Part shown: positions 22,801 through 32,796 of the stretch, in pieces
How positions within the stretch are numbered: the first letter of the stretch is position 1
How the letters are laid out: every line of letters begins with the position of its first letter
DNA from: Arenicola marina
Lineage: Eukaryota > Annelida > Polychaeta > Arenicolidae
Length of the DNA: 64,000 nucleotides
Reading direction: 5' to 3'
NCBI GenBank assembly: GCA_964019135.1
Contig: OZ025249.1
Coordinates: 35,973,759 to 36,037,758, forward strand
Program-made: the position numbers and the translations under genes
The notes under the pieces: model-generated
The model's input: the letters and a program-made list of their open reading frames with translations, nothing else
Database searches by the model: none
Told to the model about the DNA's origin: nothing

Positions 22801-25800
22801 TGTGGTCTAAATTGTGGGCTAAAGTGGTCAATAGCTGAAAGATGCGCTTCAAATTGTAGCACATTCTGAAACCTACTCGAGGTCTCTAAGGTCTGACAAC
22901 CATAACTATTACCGTTCGCCCTAGAGCCTGCTGACAAACATGCAAAGAAACAAATTTACAAACCAGACATAGCAGTATACTGACAGAAGTTCAACTTCTG
23001 TCAGTAATAAATATCATTTTCAGATCATCAATGCCGGCGAGACTACGACGAAGCTGCACTTTTCATGCGTAACTTACATCGTTGTTATGAAAACATGCCA
23101 TGGAATAAATAGAAACCATGAGAAAAACATAAATAGCATGTAGACTTACCCTTCGGTACGTGTCATTTTGGCGAGTTCCTTGGTGCTGATCCAGAGGACC
23201 CGGATGACCACCGAGTACGAGAAGACCATGATGGCCACCGGCACCACAAAGAGAGCCAACATGTGGTACCAGGCGTACGCCTGCATGCTGATGTCGTTGG
23301 CGAAGTTACTGTCTGCACACCACATCTTTATGATATATTCCTTGCAGTTGTATATCAGCCACGTGTGTGTCTCCTGCGGAGGCATTACAATGATTATATT
23401 AACAGTTTCAAAACTTTTTATCATCTTCGATAATCTGGTTTTTAAAATAGCTTCATGTGTTAAGATTAATGTGTGTGATGTATACTTGTTGTAGCCTGCA
23501 GGGCAAGGTAAATTTAACAATGATTGCGGACTGAACAACTAATATTGATCGTGTTCTGAACAAGTAATACTGAACGCTCGTATATCGAATAATTTCAAAT
23601 TCAGTTTCGCATTCAAAAGTTCCAATTTTACGTACAATTTACGTATATTCTGACCTTTGTGTGTTCTATGATACAGCCATTAGATCCTTGATCTGGAGAT
23701 TAGAGACTAAACGGCGCGGACTCATACAGGATTTTTATCTCCATAACACCTGTGACCGATATCCACAGAACTGCGCCATGTCAAAATATGTAACATGTCG
23801 TGTACCGTTGAAACGTAACTTGTTGCGGTTGACACGTAACTTGTTGAGGTCGAAATGTAACTTGATGAGGTTGACATGCAACTTGTTGAGGTTGACATGT
23901 AACTTGTTGAGGTTGATATGTAACTTTTTAAGGTTGACATGTAACTTGTGCAGGTTGACATGTAACTTGTTGAGGATGACATGCAACTTGATGAGGTTGA
24001 CATGTAATTTGTTGATGTTGACATGTAATTTGTTGAGATCGACATGTAACCTGATGAGTTTGACATGTAACCTGATGATGTTGACATGTAACCTGATGAG
24101 GTTGACATGTAACCTGATGAGGTTGACATGTAGTTTGATGAGGTTGACATGTAGTTTGATGAGGTTGACATGTAACTTGATGGTTGGTTGGTTATTCAGG
24201 ACGCTTTAACTACTGTTTGTCATATCGCGTCAATGGGAAAAGGAAGGGAGAGTGGAGCCATGTTCCCGGGGACAACCCCCTACTCTTAACGAAGAAAGAC
24301 ATGAATCTTTATCCTGCGACCACACAGACATGGCCACAGCAGGGCTCGAACCATCGATCCACGTGCCGTTAGGCTCTCAGGTGGCCAAAGCATTCAATGC
24401 GAGCACTTTAGCCCAGTGAGCTATAGCGCCGGCCTCCTGTAACTTCATGAAGTTGACATGTAACTGGATGGGCTTGACATGTAACTTGATGAGGTTGACA
24501 TGTAACTTGATGAGGTTGACATTTAACTTGTTGAGGTGGACATGTAACTTTTTGAGGTTGACATGTACCTTGATGGGGTTGACATGTAACATTTTGAAGT
24601 TGACATGTACCTTGTTAAAATTGACATGTAACTTGTTGAGGTTGACATGTACATTTTTGCGGTCGACATGTAACTTGATGAGGTTGACATGTAACTTGTT
24701 GAGGTTGACATGTAACTTTTTGAGGTTGACATGTACCTTGATGAGGTTGACATGTAAATTTTTGAGGTTGACGTGTAGCTTGATGAGGTGGACAAGTAAC
24801 TTGTAGAGGTGGACAAGTAACTTGTAGAAGTTGACATGTAACTTGCTGAGGTTGACATGTAACTTGATGAGGTGGACAAGTAACTTGTAGAAGTGGACAA
24901 GTAATTTGTAGAAGTTGACATGTAACTTGTTAACATCGACATGTAACCTGATGAGGTTGACATGTAACTTGTTAAGGATGACATGTAATTTGTTGAGGTT
25001 GAAATGTAAGCGGATGAGGTTGACATGTAACTTGAAGTGGTTGACATGTAACTTGAGTAGGTTGACATATAACTTGATGCGGTTGACACGTGAGTTGTCG
25101 AGGTTGACATGTAACTTGTTGAGGCTGACATGTAATTTCACCAGGTTGACACGCACCTTGGTGAGGTTAACAAAAGTCGCCTCACTGACGACTGACTTAC
25201 ATATATCTCTAGAGCTGGCGCAGATAACAGTATGGCCAGCACCCAAACGGCGATGATGATCTTTTTCGTGTTTCCCATCGTGCACCACGAACGTGACTTC
25301 ATGGGGTGAACGATCACGAAATACCTGCATACAGTAAAAGCAATCTCGTTGGTCGATACAAGTTTGTGCTCTATAATGAGCAGACAAGGGGCCTCTTGTT
25401 TATTTACATGTGTCGGATTCAACAGCGGTTGTCCGTGCACATTAATAATAGAATTATTATCGACTCAAGCCTGCTTCCCCATTCGCATGGTATATGGGCG
25501 GCCAGCAAGCTGTTGTATTTGCACACTCGGATAATACTAATATTATTTACATATATCAGCGACCCGCGAGTTATGTATGTCACTGCTTCAAGATAAGGGG
25601 CACGCGTCTGGTAGGAAGAAATGCGTTCAGAGTATCAGGCACGGCATCAGGCACCAAATCATGCAAATTTTGTGAAGCAAAATGAAGAAAAGTCATCATT
25701 TGATAAAATCCACGTTGCACATGAGAAATAGTTCTCACGGGCATATAGAGCAATACAGTTAGACAAAGAATACATTATTACGTGAAATAAATATATGCAT

Positions 25801-26530
25801 TTAACTTTGTGGTCTGACTCGATTAAGCGCTTACGCCTATGACAACTCCACGATGCATATACTAGCCTGAAAACAAGACGTTACTGTCGTTAGACAGTTG
25901 TCCATTACCAACTGTCTAACGACAGTAACGTCTTGTTTTCAGGCCAGATGCATACATGTGCAATATCCACAGCGGGTTCTAATGATAACGCATGCGCGAC
26001 TGGTGTATATATATATATATATATATTTACCTCTCCGCGCTGACCGCGGTCAAGTTTAAGACGGAGCCGAAGGCGGTGAGAATCTCGACGAAGCCTGCTA
26101 TCTTGCAGAGCGCCACCCCACCGTTCCAGGCGGTGGTCAGCTTCACCATCTCGTAAGGTACGCAAATGAGGAGAAATGTGAGGTCAGCTGCGGCCAGACT
26201 GACCAAGAACGTAGAGGTCACGTTGCGAGCCTTGGGGTCAATGAGCAGAGCGAACATGACGAGGATGTTGCCGAAGACGCCAACCGTGAAGGTCACGCCG
26301 TATGTAATGGTCGTGGGCCAGAAGGCGCTGTCATCCTCCCAAGTCTGCTTCATCTTACTCAAGTCCTCCATGAAACTCGAATCGAAGCCGGAGATGTTGA
26401 TAGGCGGCGCCCCCGTCCGGCAGCCATTGCCCAAGTCGGTGACGTTGAGATCGACGAGGAAGGATGCCGGGAAGTCCGAGTCACCCTCGTACGCGTTGTA
26501 CGTGGAACTCATTAATTCGTCGGTCGCCAT
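10542..26530 (-). CDS. Class A (rhodopsin-family) peptide-type GPCR, 6 coding exons, 453 aa
   Basis: Six exons (26530-26031, 25324-25201, 23373-23150, 21052-20929, 11382-11257, 10805-10542) join in frame to 453 codons plus TAA. The ~70-residue extracellular N-terminus has sequons at N29 and N45. Class A landmarks are all present: GN at 87-88 (TM1), LAAAD in TM2, C142 at the start of TM3, ERY at 166-168, W in TM4, C218/C227 in loop 2, P in TM5, FFMCWGP at 336-342 (TM6) and NPIIY at 380-384 (TM7). Cysteines follow helix 8 (399, 403, 405). It would sit in the plasma membrane and couple to G proteins. The ERY motif, HPMK..  WCT..  KKIII in loop 2/TM4 and RKQV..ML before TM6 recall TRH-receptor-type peptide receptors, but this is from memory and subfamily and ligand are not settled. 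Arg after CWGP is unusual. The gene looks intact. Confidence 0.92.
11118..11181 (+). mobile_element. SINE 3'-end fragment
   Basis: This piece (CCTTCCTTCTCCCATTGACG to GCGTCCTGAATA) matches only the 3' body and tail of the SINE family seen elsewhere in the window. It lies in the last GPCR intron, antisense to the receptor. Confidence 0.7.
11257..11382 (-). CDS. GPCR exon 5 (TM6)
   Basis: The acceptor ATTATCATTGCAG precedes GTGATACGC. It encodes VIRMLLTIIAIFFMCWGPRL and continues through extracellular loop 3 to FYVN, ending AAT|GTGAGT in phase 0. The CWGP motif is the TM6 toggle-switch region. Confidence 0.92.
11501..11785. mobile_element. hAT-like MITE with 5-bp direct repeats
   Basis: The left end CAGTGGCGGATCTAGG and the right end (opposite strand) CAGGGGCGGGTCTAGG match at 14 of 16 positions. 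The element is flanked on both sides by GGCTC. The interior is mostly poly-C runs alternating with a diverged unit containing TTTTTCAGAGAGCACGCCC. It lies in intron 4 of the GPCR. A 5-bp duplication would fit hAT5-type elements; the superfamily call is inference. Confidence 0.55.
11786..15032. other. GPCR intron 4, first part: no coding feature
   Basis: The stretch has many homopolymer G or C runs (for example near 12893-12909, 13330-13410, 13658-13672 and 14380-14430) and fragments of the AGTTTTT/GAGAGC unit found in the MITE at 11501. No exon was needed or found for the receptor here. Open frames are short and compositionally biased. Confidence 0.5.
15033..15440. mobile_element. TTAA-flanked MITE, family B, with ~37-bp terminal inverted repeats
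   Basis: Both ends read TTAAAGTTGCATGT.GAG.TC followed by TTTCCCGCCAAAA on opposite strands, with only two or three mismatches in about 37 bp, and TTAA at each boundary. The 408-bp element has no coding capacity. It shares TTAAAG with family A but not the rest of the ends. It is inserted in GPCR intron 4. Confidence 0.8.
15679..16163. repeat. Large inverted repeat (two ~205-bp arms)
   Basis: The left arm, from 15679 to about 15900, is repeated in inverse orientation from about 15955 to 16163, with the unpaired centre near 15900-15955. Landmark blocks are ATAAACAGACATGATGCAGC, GGGGCGGATCCAGACTATA and CTTGAATTTCGCGATTACAG with their reverse complements. The GGGGCGGATCCAG part resembles the ends of the MITE at 11501, so one arm may have formed by inverted duplication of an older insertion and its flank. 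Confidence 0.85.
16985..17232. repeat. AACGTT-rich internally repeated element
   Basis: About 250 bp contain many copies of the palindromic core GAACGTTC or close variants (AACGTTCG, AACGTACC) in two ~95-bp half-repeats, ending AATTGTTAGCTGGGA. The pattern resembles AACGTTC-repeat elements ending in TTAGCTGGG that I recall from fish and other animal genomes; that link is from memory. Confidence 0.6.
17233..20650. other. GPCR intron 4, second part, with a CT microsatellite
   Basis: No exon is identifiable. A pyrimidine microsatellite of TCTC units lies near 18275-18325. The remainder is mixed sequence without repeats that I could relate to other parts of the window. Confidence 0.5.
20655..20920. 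repeat. G-rich tract next to the GPCR exon 4 donor
   Basis: The + strand is almost entirely G with GTGAG spacers (irregular GGGAGTGAGGGAGTGGGG units). In the receptor transcript this is a C-rich stretch starting directly after the unusual GC donor. It could form quadruplex structures on the + strand. Confidence 0.8.
20929..21052 (-). CDS. GPCR exon 4 (intracellular loop 3), probable GC donor
   Basis: The acceptor CTCTCCCCGTACATAG precedes G|TCG, which completes Gly283 from exon 3's GG. It encodes 41 residues from SEDESKQRLTSPKH to SAEIREARKQ, a highly charged loop ending in the RKQ typical of the TM6 entrance. Without this exon, exons 3 and 5 cannot be joined in frame. The phase-0 end after CAG is followed by GCGAGT, a GC donor. 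The nearest frame-preserving GT (GAGT|GTCTGC) is a much poorer splice site and would add Ala-Ser. Confidence 0.85.
21053..23149. other. GPCR intron 3, with a 29-bp perfect palindrome
   Basis: No exon or mobile element is recognised. At 22978-23006 a perfect inverted repeat (TACTGACAGAAGTT around a single C) is present. Confidence 0.6.
23150..23373 (-). CDS. GPCR exon 3 (extracellular loop 2 and TM5)
   Basis: The acceptor ATGCCTCCGCAG precedes GAG. It encodes ETHTWLIYNCKEY and WCADSNF (loop 2 cysteines 218 and 227), then TM5 with LALFVVPVAIMVFSYSVV, and the start of loop 3 (AKMTRTE). It ends GAAGG|GTAAGT in phase 2. Confidence 0.92.
23805..25167. repeat. 21-bp minisatellite split by a SINE
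   Basis: Units of AGGTTGACATGTAACTTGTTG and variants fill 23805-24181 (about 18 copies) and 24435-25167 (about 35 copies). Variants differ mainly at the ACTTG.TG.GG end, and some carry GGACAAGTAACTTGTAGAAG instead. All of it lies in GPCR intron 2 and runs to within about 35 bases of the exon 2 donor. The 21-bp period leaves several frames open; these are not genes. Confidence 0.95.
24182..24434 (-). mobile_element. tRNA-derived SINE, copy 2, inside the minisatellite
   Basis: The element is nearly full length. On the - strand the head begins GGCCGGCGCTATAGCTCACT, with B box GGTTCGAGCCC near 24350, and the 3' end reads CCTGAATAACCAACCAACCA, a CCAA tail. It interrupts the 21-bp array, so it inserted after the array existed. 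Confidence 0.92.
25201..25324 (-). CDS. GPCR exon 2 (loop 2 and TM4)
   Basis: The acceptor ...TGTATGCAG is followed by G|TAT, completing Arg-Tyr of ERY. It encodes YFVIVHPMKS, then the TM4 segment around KKIIIAVWVLAILLSAP, ending at Tyr208 with donor TAT|GTAAGT (phase 0). A 21-bp minisatellite begins only about 35 bases inside the following intron. Confidence 0.92.
25865..25944. repeat. Perfect 36-bp-arm hairpin in GPCR intron 1
   Basis: Positions 25865-25900 and 25909-25944 are exact reverse complements, separated by the 8-base loop TCCATTAC. Outside the arms a weaker match (ATGCATA on both sides) follows after a few mismatches. It lies 86 bases downstream of the exon 1 donor on the - strand. 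No transposon ends were recognised. Confidence 0.95.
26031..26530 (-). CDS. GPCR exon 1 (N-terminus to TM3)
   Basis: It encodes residues 1-166 and two bases of codon 167. The start ATG at 26530 begins MATDELMSS. Upstream sequence is open in the same frame, but I see no earlier in-frame ATG, so this start is preferred. It ends GCGGAGAG|GTAAAT, splitting the arginine of the ERY motif (phase 2). The putative 5' UTR just upstream contains an attag acceptor-like site about 10 bases before the ATG, so a 5' UTR intron is possible. Confidence 0.92.
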
Positions 26531-29500
26531 GGGGAGTTCTAATATTAATAATTTATATTTACATTTAATAATAATAATATTATATAAGTACCTGAGATGA
26601 CGTAAATGAGATGTAAATGTTGTTTTATAGTCGCGCGGCGGAGGAATACTAATGCAGTTATTGTGTTCAATATTATTATAATGTCCTACAATTATACTCT
26701 GGAATGAGGTAAGGCGAGAGTCCAGGCACCAGCCTATCCGGGACCGCACGAGGCACGAGTCAAGGCAAGCAGCAAGTCGCCGGGCGACGCAGGTAACAGG
26801 CGCCTGGGGCACGCTAGCATGTAACCCGACGTCCGTGAGTCGCCGTGAGATCTAACGCGGTATCCGATGGACGAGACGTGAGAGCGCAGAAATACTAGTC
26901 CCAAATAATTACATTCTTTCCCATAGACGGTATAGTGATAAATCCCCCAAAGCAGAGTTAATCATGATGGCGATACCCGATGAGATCGGTGTTAGCTGTG
27001 TGCAATGACAACGTTTACTGAGCGGTAAATTCCCCGAATGCTTGCTTACATATAGATTGTTCACCGCGAGCAAACTGTATTTAGGGACTGTTTTGTCGAC
27101 GATGACTGCGTTACTGAGCGATGTATGTTCAAAGCGTTGATAACATTGTAGACAGGAACAACAATGGAGACAATGATTCCGAAGCACACCTCTCACATAT
27201 CCACGGCATGTGAGACTGGTGAATTCCTCAGGCTGTTTTACCTGGCATGTCCATGTGTTACGCACTTCTTTCCGTTACAACCGTTAAACTGAAACAGAAT
27301 GTAACACAACGTTAATACGTTATATCATTGGTGTGTGTCTTTATCGCACATTCGGGCCACGGGCCCATGGAACATATACAAACATTTACAGAACAAGTTG
27401 CACGCTATTTATGGCAAACTGTGCAATTCTGTGGCATGGTACCAGAATGCGCCTAGATTGTTCAATTATTCAGTATTCTTTGTGCGCATAAGTGAAATAA
27501 ATTTTACTTTGTTTGAAAGTTGAAATTAGGTAAATATTCTATGCGGAGTTCTTCATATAACCCGGATATCATCACAAAGCTTTTATAGTATAAAACAAAC
27601 AGCCGTTAAACTGAAACAGAATGTAACACAATGTTAACACGTTATGTCATACGGGACATTCTCTTACAAGATGAATAGATATGCATCAACCCTTTGTTTG
27701 CTATTTGCTTGCGGGTATTATCAGGCTGCCATGGCGGCATAATGAGTAACGCGCAAATAAAAAACATAGAATATTATACGTTGAATTAACGGATCTGTTA
27801 ATTTCGTCTAAATACGTATCCAGGAGGTTGAAATGGGGGTCTATTGAAGTATCACGCAGAGTGGAGTATAAACCGCCCACTGAGTCATGTGTGCAAAAGC
27901 TTGGTTAAATAAGACACGTCATGGGTACCCTGACAGAATATGATGAAACAATTACGTTGACGTCACTTCCGGAGTCCGTCTACAGCTACACACACACCAG
28001 CATTGCTGTCACCATTGTAACGAATCGGTCGATCGTTACTAAAGCTGGCAACAATAAAGATAATGGTGCTGGCTGACGATGATTACGATGATTCCTTGCT
28101 GTCGCAACGATTATTAAATGCATATTAGAGCAATGGCGTTAATAGAAGAATGACGTTATATAGATGACGATACCCCAAAACGTACAAATCTGAGCTAGTC
28201 GATGTCGTACTTAATTTGTATCGCCTTGAAGGAGTTAAACTTACGCCGCTTGCTTTTCTAGCTCAAGAAAATGATCTCATTTTTGTTTGCGCTGGTTGTG
28301 GTTCAGTTTGACAACGATACCTGCGCGCATTGAGTATTTATGAGGCTTTGTACAGAAAGGCAAATTTATTTGACTAAGTAACAAATTGATATCAAGTTGC
28401 TATAACAAATATTAAGCGCACAGTCTACATACAGGAAATATACTGTAAACCATTTAACGTCGGTAAACCAAAATTTCAAATTTTCAAATGTCAAAAGGTG
28501 ACATTTATAAGCGATTTTGCAATCCGAACACCATCTTCCCAAGTCCCAAGATAGTGAGGTACAGGGTCTGGCTTTCGGGGAGTACACAACTGGCTGAGGC
28601 GCTCCTCTCACGTATAATTAGATCCCGGTTACAGCTCATGGAGATGGACCATAAGCAGCAAAACACACCTGACCAAAGCCCCTTCGCTCTTATTTCTATA
28701 TATAGCGGATTTATAGAGATATAGGCCTACATGTCTGAAGGAACCAAACACTGAAGCCGCGTGGCCAAATAATCGTGCGCACCTGCCGGCTGACATCAGA
28801 ACTAAGCGAGGTCTCAGGCATGACGAGAAAGGCTTCGATCGGTATTGAATCTATCAGTCATGGCTGGTACCACGTCTTCGACAGCTTTACCGCTCCCTGT
28901 AAGTAAACTACGCCTCTTCCCCCCGGTATACACATCAGACAAGGCCCGACAGTTGCAGCCACCATACACTCTGCCTGGATGACGACAAGGACATCGATTT
29001 CTCCACATTGGGTCAATTAGTTGGAGGTAATCTGAGATATCAGAAGGCGGCCCCATGAAAGTCGATCGGACGGTTCCTACTCCCTGTCAGAGGGGCAGTC
29101 TATCGGGATTGCGTCGTTACGGAAGTGTCTCACTGCGGATGGCACGTCAATCAATAGGAGGGCGTTTAGAGCTCGAATGGGCTGGCGGCTGTTAACCGAT
29201 GGTCGATCTCATTAACAACTGGGGCGATTCCGTCCGCCAGAGGCCGGTGTTTAAATGGTGTAACAGATCTAGTTAAAAGCTGGGCTGATCAAAGCGTGCA
29301 CAAAAAAGGGTTTTAATGCTTGGTAAGATCGACTGAACAGGTGGGGTTATGCGAATGTGTTTTAAGGGTTGATAAGATCTACTTAAACGTGTGCAGAATG
29401 ATAAAATTAGCAGTCGGGGTCATGCAAGGGTCATTTGAATGATGCAACAGATTGTAACACCGGATTAATTAATTAATTTGTTCGATGGTTGGAGTGGACT

Positions 29501-29708
29501 CGATGTGTCAAAACTAATGTTCTCTTATCTTGATCTTGTTTCACTTCAGTACAAGCAATACCCAACAAACCATACAGCGTGCACATGTCTTTTCATTTAT
29601 CTGACAAGGCAACGTCACAGGGCAAGGGGATAAACTATTCGAAATATACAATGGCGTATACGTGTACCTTCCATGTAGCACGGAGCAAATGTGTTTAAAC
29701 GTTCTTCT
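26531..29708. other. GPCR 5' flank and intergenic DNA
   Basis: The first few hundred bases should include the receptor's 5' UTR and promoter; 26700-26880 is relatively CpG-rich, but no TATA box or clear start site is evident. A 48-bp sequence at 27281-27328 is repeated directly at 27603-27650 with about four differences. A 118-codon open frame on the - strand (27265-26909) has no recognisable features. Confidence 0.45.
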
Positions 29709-29903
29709 GGGGCCGGCCCGATCGCTCAGTGGGCTGAGCTGTGGCCATGTCTCTGTGGGGGCGCAGAATACAGATCCCTTGCCCTTCTTCGCAAAGAGTA
29801 GGGGGTTACCCCCGGGGACATGGCTCCATTCTCCCTTCCTTCTCCCATTGACGCGATTAGACCAAAAGTGGTTAAAGCGTCCTGAATTTACAATTAACCA
29901 ACT
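29709..29903 (+). mobile_element. tRNA-derived SINE, copy 3 (head shortened)
   Basis: It starts GGGCCGGCCCGATCGCTCAG (A-box region), jumps directly to GTGGCCATGTCTCTGTGGGG and continues through the shared body to CCTGAATTTACAATTAACCA. About 60 bp of the head between the A box and the body, including the B box, is missing relative to copies 2 and 4, so Pol III transcription from it is unlikely. Confidence 0.9.
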
Positions 29904-30840
29904 ACACGTTCTTCTTCCAATTTTCGCAAGAAGCCAGCCATTCCCCACCAGCCGTGTAAGGCATACATAGATCCACTGGTCGACTTTGTGGACTCGCCTT
30001 CCCCGCCTGGGACGGAAGAACAGCAAGCTCGGCTGGGGCCAACTAAAACGATGCCAAACATCCGGGTTCTGATGACATTGGGAAATGAAAACTCAAGGTC
30101 GCTTGGCTTATCAGTTGGCGCGTTCGCTGGCGTTAGGGTGGGAGTTACGACTGGGCACATTGTGAATCAGAAGAGGGGTGGGGAGAAGGGCAGCGATCGG
30201 ATTGGATTCCAGGCAGGGTATATAGAAGCTATGGACAGGGGCACCAGGGGTGGCGGGTGTACAATGGAGTGGAAGGAACCTTTATGCTGCGCCATTGTCG
30301 ACTGATAGCCCTGCATACCGGAAGCCCTACAACACTCTGCCAGAGGCTAGGGAAGAGGAAAGTCGGTCTATACCCCCACCGCACCCCCCCCCCCCCCCCA
30401 ACCCCGCTCCACTTTCTCCGTGGACGAGGGTAGCGCATAGCCATCTGGTATGAGTGGTGGCGGTGGTGGGCGGGATGGAGGTAGCCAAAAGGGTTTGCGG
30501 GATTCTCTATGGCCTCTCCAGCGGCTTTCACAACGCCCGAAAGATGCATGACATGTTGCCGCCATAGAACAATATCCCACGGCGGCAAACGGACCAACTC
30601 AGAGCCATGTAGGACTTCGACAAAGACTCTCCGAAGGCCCACATGGAACAACGTTCATGGTGCCGGATGCCAAGGCCGTCCGTTCTATTTAAAACGTCCG
30701 TTATGTATAACTATTTCTTGTGATAAGGATGACATTTTGCCATCAGTAGGATAGTTATATAGAGCTCAAGCAGCAAAGTGATGTTCGGAACTGCCACACG
30801 ATGCCGCCTTATGGTTTCTGGTGTTCGTTCCTCAGCTTAC
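29904..30840. other. Intergenic, no gene seen
   Basis: A poly-C run near 30383-30400 and short open frames only. Confidence 0.45.
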
Positions 30841-30958
30841 TGATATATATATATATTCACATATATATATATATTCACATATATATATATTCACATATAT
30901 ATATATTCACATATATATATATTCACATATATATAGATTCACATATAAATATATATAT
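30841..30958. repeat. TA-rich satellite with CATATATATATATTCA units
   Basis: About seven units of 14-22 bp alternate ATATATAT runs with TTCAC. Unit length varies through the number of TA steps. Confidence 0.9.
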
Positions 30959-31216
30959 AACAGCAAAATGGCAGGTAAGAGCGATAGGGAAAGCCACTAG
31001 AATACACTGGTATTAGCCCTGATTTTTTGCCTGTAGGAAGGGTCCTGTCTAAAAACAGCATTACAAAAGCACAACGGCATGGAATACGGACGCCAGTGCT
31101 AGACAAATGGTAAAACGAAGGAATGTTTCGGGAAAGAAGAAAGCTGCACAACGAAAACGAAAGACTCCTGTGAATGCCACAGGATACGGATTAGGTCTCG
31201 GAGCATGGGGAGAGGG

Positions 31217-31945
31217 TTGGCGCAAGTGCCCGCAGGCAAGCCTGCTTCTCTAGGGGCACAACGGTAAACATGTTAACATCCTTCGACGTTAGCAGGGAAT
31301 CGACTGTAGCTTTTATTATAATGTGGGCGCGTACAATAATAGTGCGTACGTATTCTACATACCTTGATGTATCTTCTGACATCAAGAAAATGTGTCAACA
31401 CTAGATTGTTGCAGTCATATTTTCGCGAACAAATGTTGGAGCATGCGACTTTTCCCTACCAACCGCCATGCGTATGCAGCGCCACCTGGCGAATCCCGCC
31501 ACCATTTGAACCATTTGTAGCCTGGGTCCCAAACTTTGTAACAGTCAATGACCTGTGAAAGAGGGCGCTGCTGTGGTCCTGAAGTTCAAAGTGAGCGACT
31601 GACAAGGCTCTCTAGCGGAGAGTCATATGCTAACGGAAAGGAGGAACCAAGTCGCATTCACAGGTAACGGCATCCGCCAAAAACAAATATGGCGGACGGC
31701 TGGTCGGGAACAGTTGTGTGCTCCAACATTTCTTCGCGAAAATATAACCGAAACAACCTAGTGTCGACACACTTTATTGATGTCAGATGATAGAACAAGG
31801 TAGATAGAATATGTAAACACTATGACTGTTCGAGCGCACATTATAATAAAAGCTACAGTCGATTCCCTACTAACGTCGAAGGATTTTAACATTGTTACCG
31901 TTGCGCCCCTAGAGAAGCGGGCTTGCCTAGAGGCACTTGCGCCTA
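31217..31945. mobile_element. Non-autonomous Mutator-like element with 10-bp target duplications
   Basis: The 729-bp element has ~250-bp terminal inverted repeats (about 31217-31466 and 31700-31945). Tips read TTGGCGCAAGTGCC on the left and TAGGCGCAAGTGCC on the right (opposite strand). GGGGAGAGGG lies directly outside both ends (31207-31216 and 31946-31955), a 10-bp target duplication. Long terminal repeats and a 9-11-bp duplication are typical of Mutator-like elements. The ~230-bp centre has no transposase. A related terminal repeat occurs at 1243. Confidence 0.8.
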
Positions 31946-31955
31946 GGGGAGAGGG

Positions 31956-32796
31956 GTCTAAGCAAGAAACATCAAAAGTGAGCACAATAAGCTCTAATTT
32001 ATACTCTTCGACTGTTGCAAGCCCTGTTATGCAGAAATCAGGTAACAAGAAACAGCAAGAAACTGCCATTCCTCCTGCGTGAATTAATTATCAAGCCTAG
32101 CGCCAAAAGATAGAACATACGAATATGCTGCCGGAAATACACTGAATCATTTATTTCACTTGCCATCGCCTCTCATTCGTTAGACTTCCAAGAGTTTGAA
32201 AGGTAAAGGAATAGTTATTGCACTGCTTGATCCCGGAGAGCAAAACTCGGTAATTAACTAAACTATGCTCGTTGCTACAAAATGAAGTGCGGAAAGCAGC
32301 CTCTCTAGAGTGATGTCCATATAGATGTGGCAGATAATGAACAACTAGAAAAGCAGTGAAAACAATTAAGGAGGTCAAGTAAGTAAGGCCTTTGAAATCG
32401 GGTCAAGAGGTAGAAAACGAGAGCGAGGTCACCAAGAAAAAATGGGGGAACTGCATCATAGTTCCACGAAGGGAGATCAGTTATGGGGAGAGATCGGGCG
32501 TTATGTAGAACAAAACATGAAAAACCCATGGCCGCGCATCCGGGTGGAACATAAAAGTACTAAAAATCAGGTTATGGGATTACTCATGCCATGAAGTGAG
32601 GGACCGTAAGGAAAAAAAATATATGAGAAACTCTTTTCACAAAAATAAGTGTAACCATTAATCATCGTTCGTGGCTAGTTGTTTTTCATGTGATGAACTT
32701 CCGTCCAGGCAGACTTTGTCGATAAATCCCGGCGCACAGTAATAACTGCACTTACATGAGGGAGGGATACATCGGATTGCATGGGTTTGGCCCTTT
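31956..32796. other. Intergenic, no gene seen
   Basis: Mixed sequence with only short unsupported open frames. Confidence 0.45.

Noticed and set aside
23661-25387. Leucine/threonine repeat frames in the 21-bp array
   Set aside because: Array lies in GPCR intron 2; the real coding part here is only 25201-25324.
26909-27265. 118-codon cysteine-containing frame upstream of the GPCR
   Set aside because: No signal peptide, domain or splice support; length is within chance for this much DNA.
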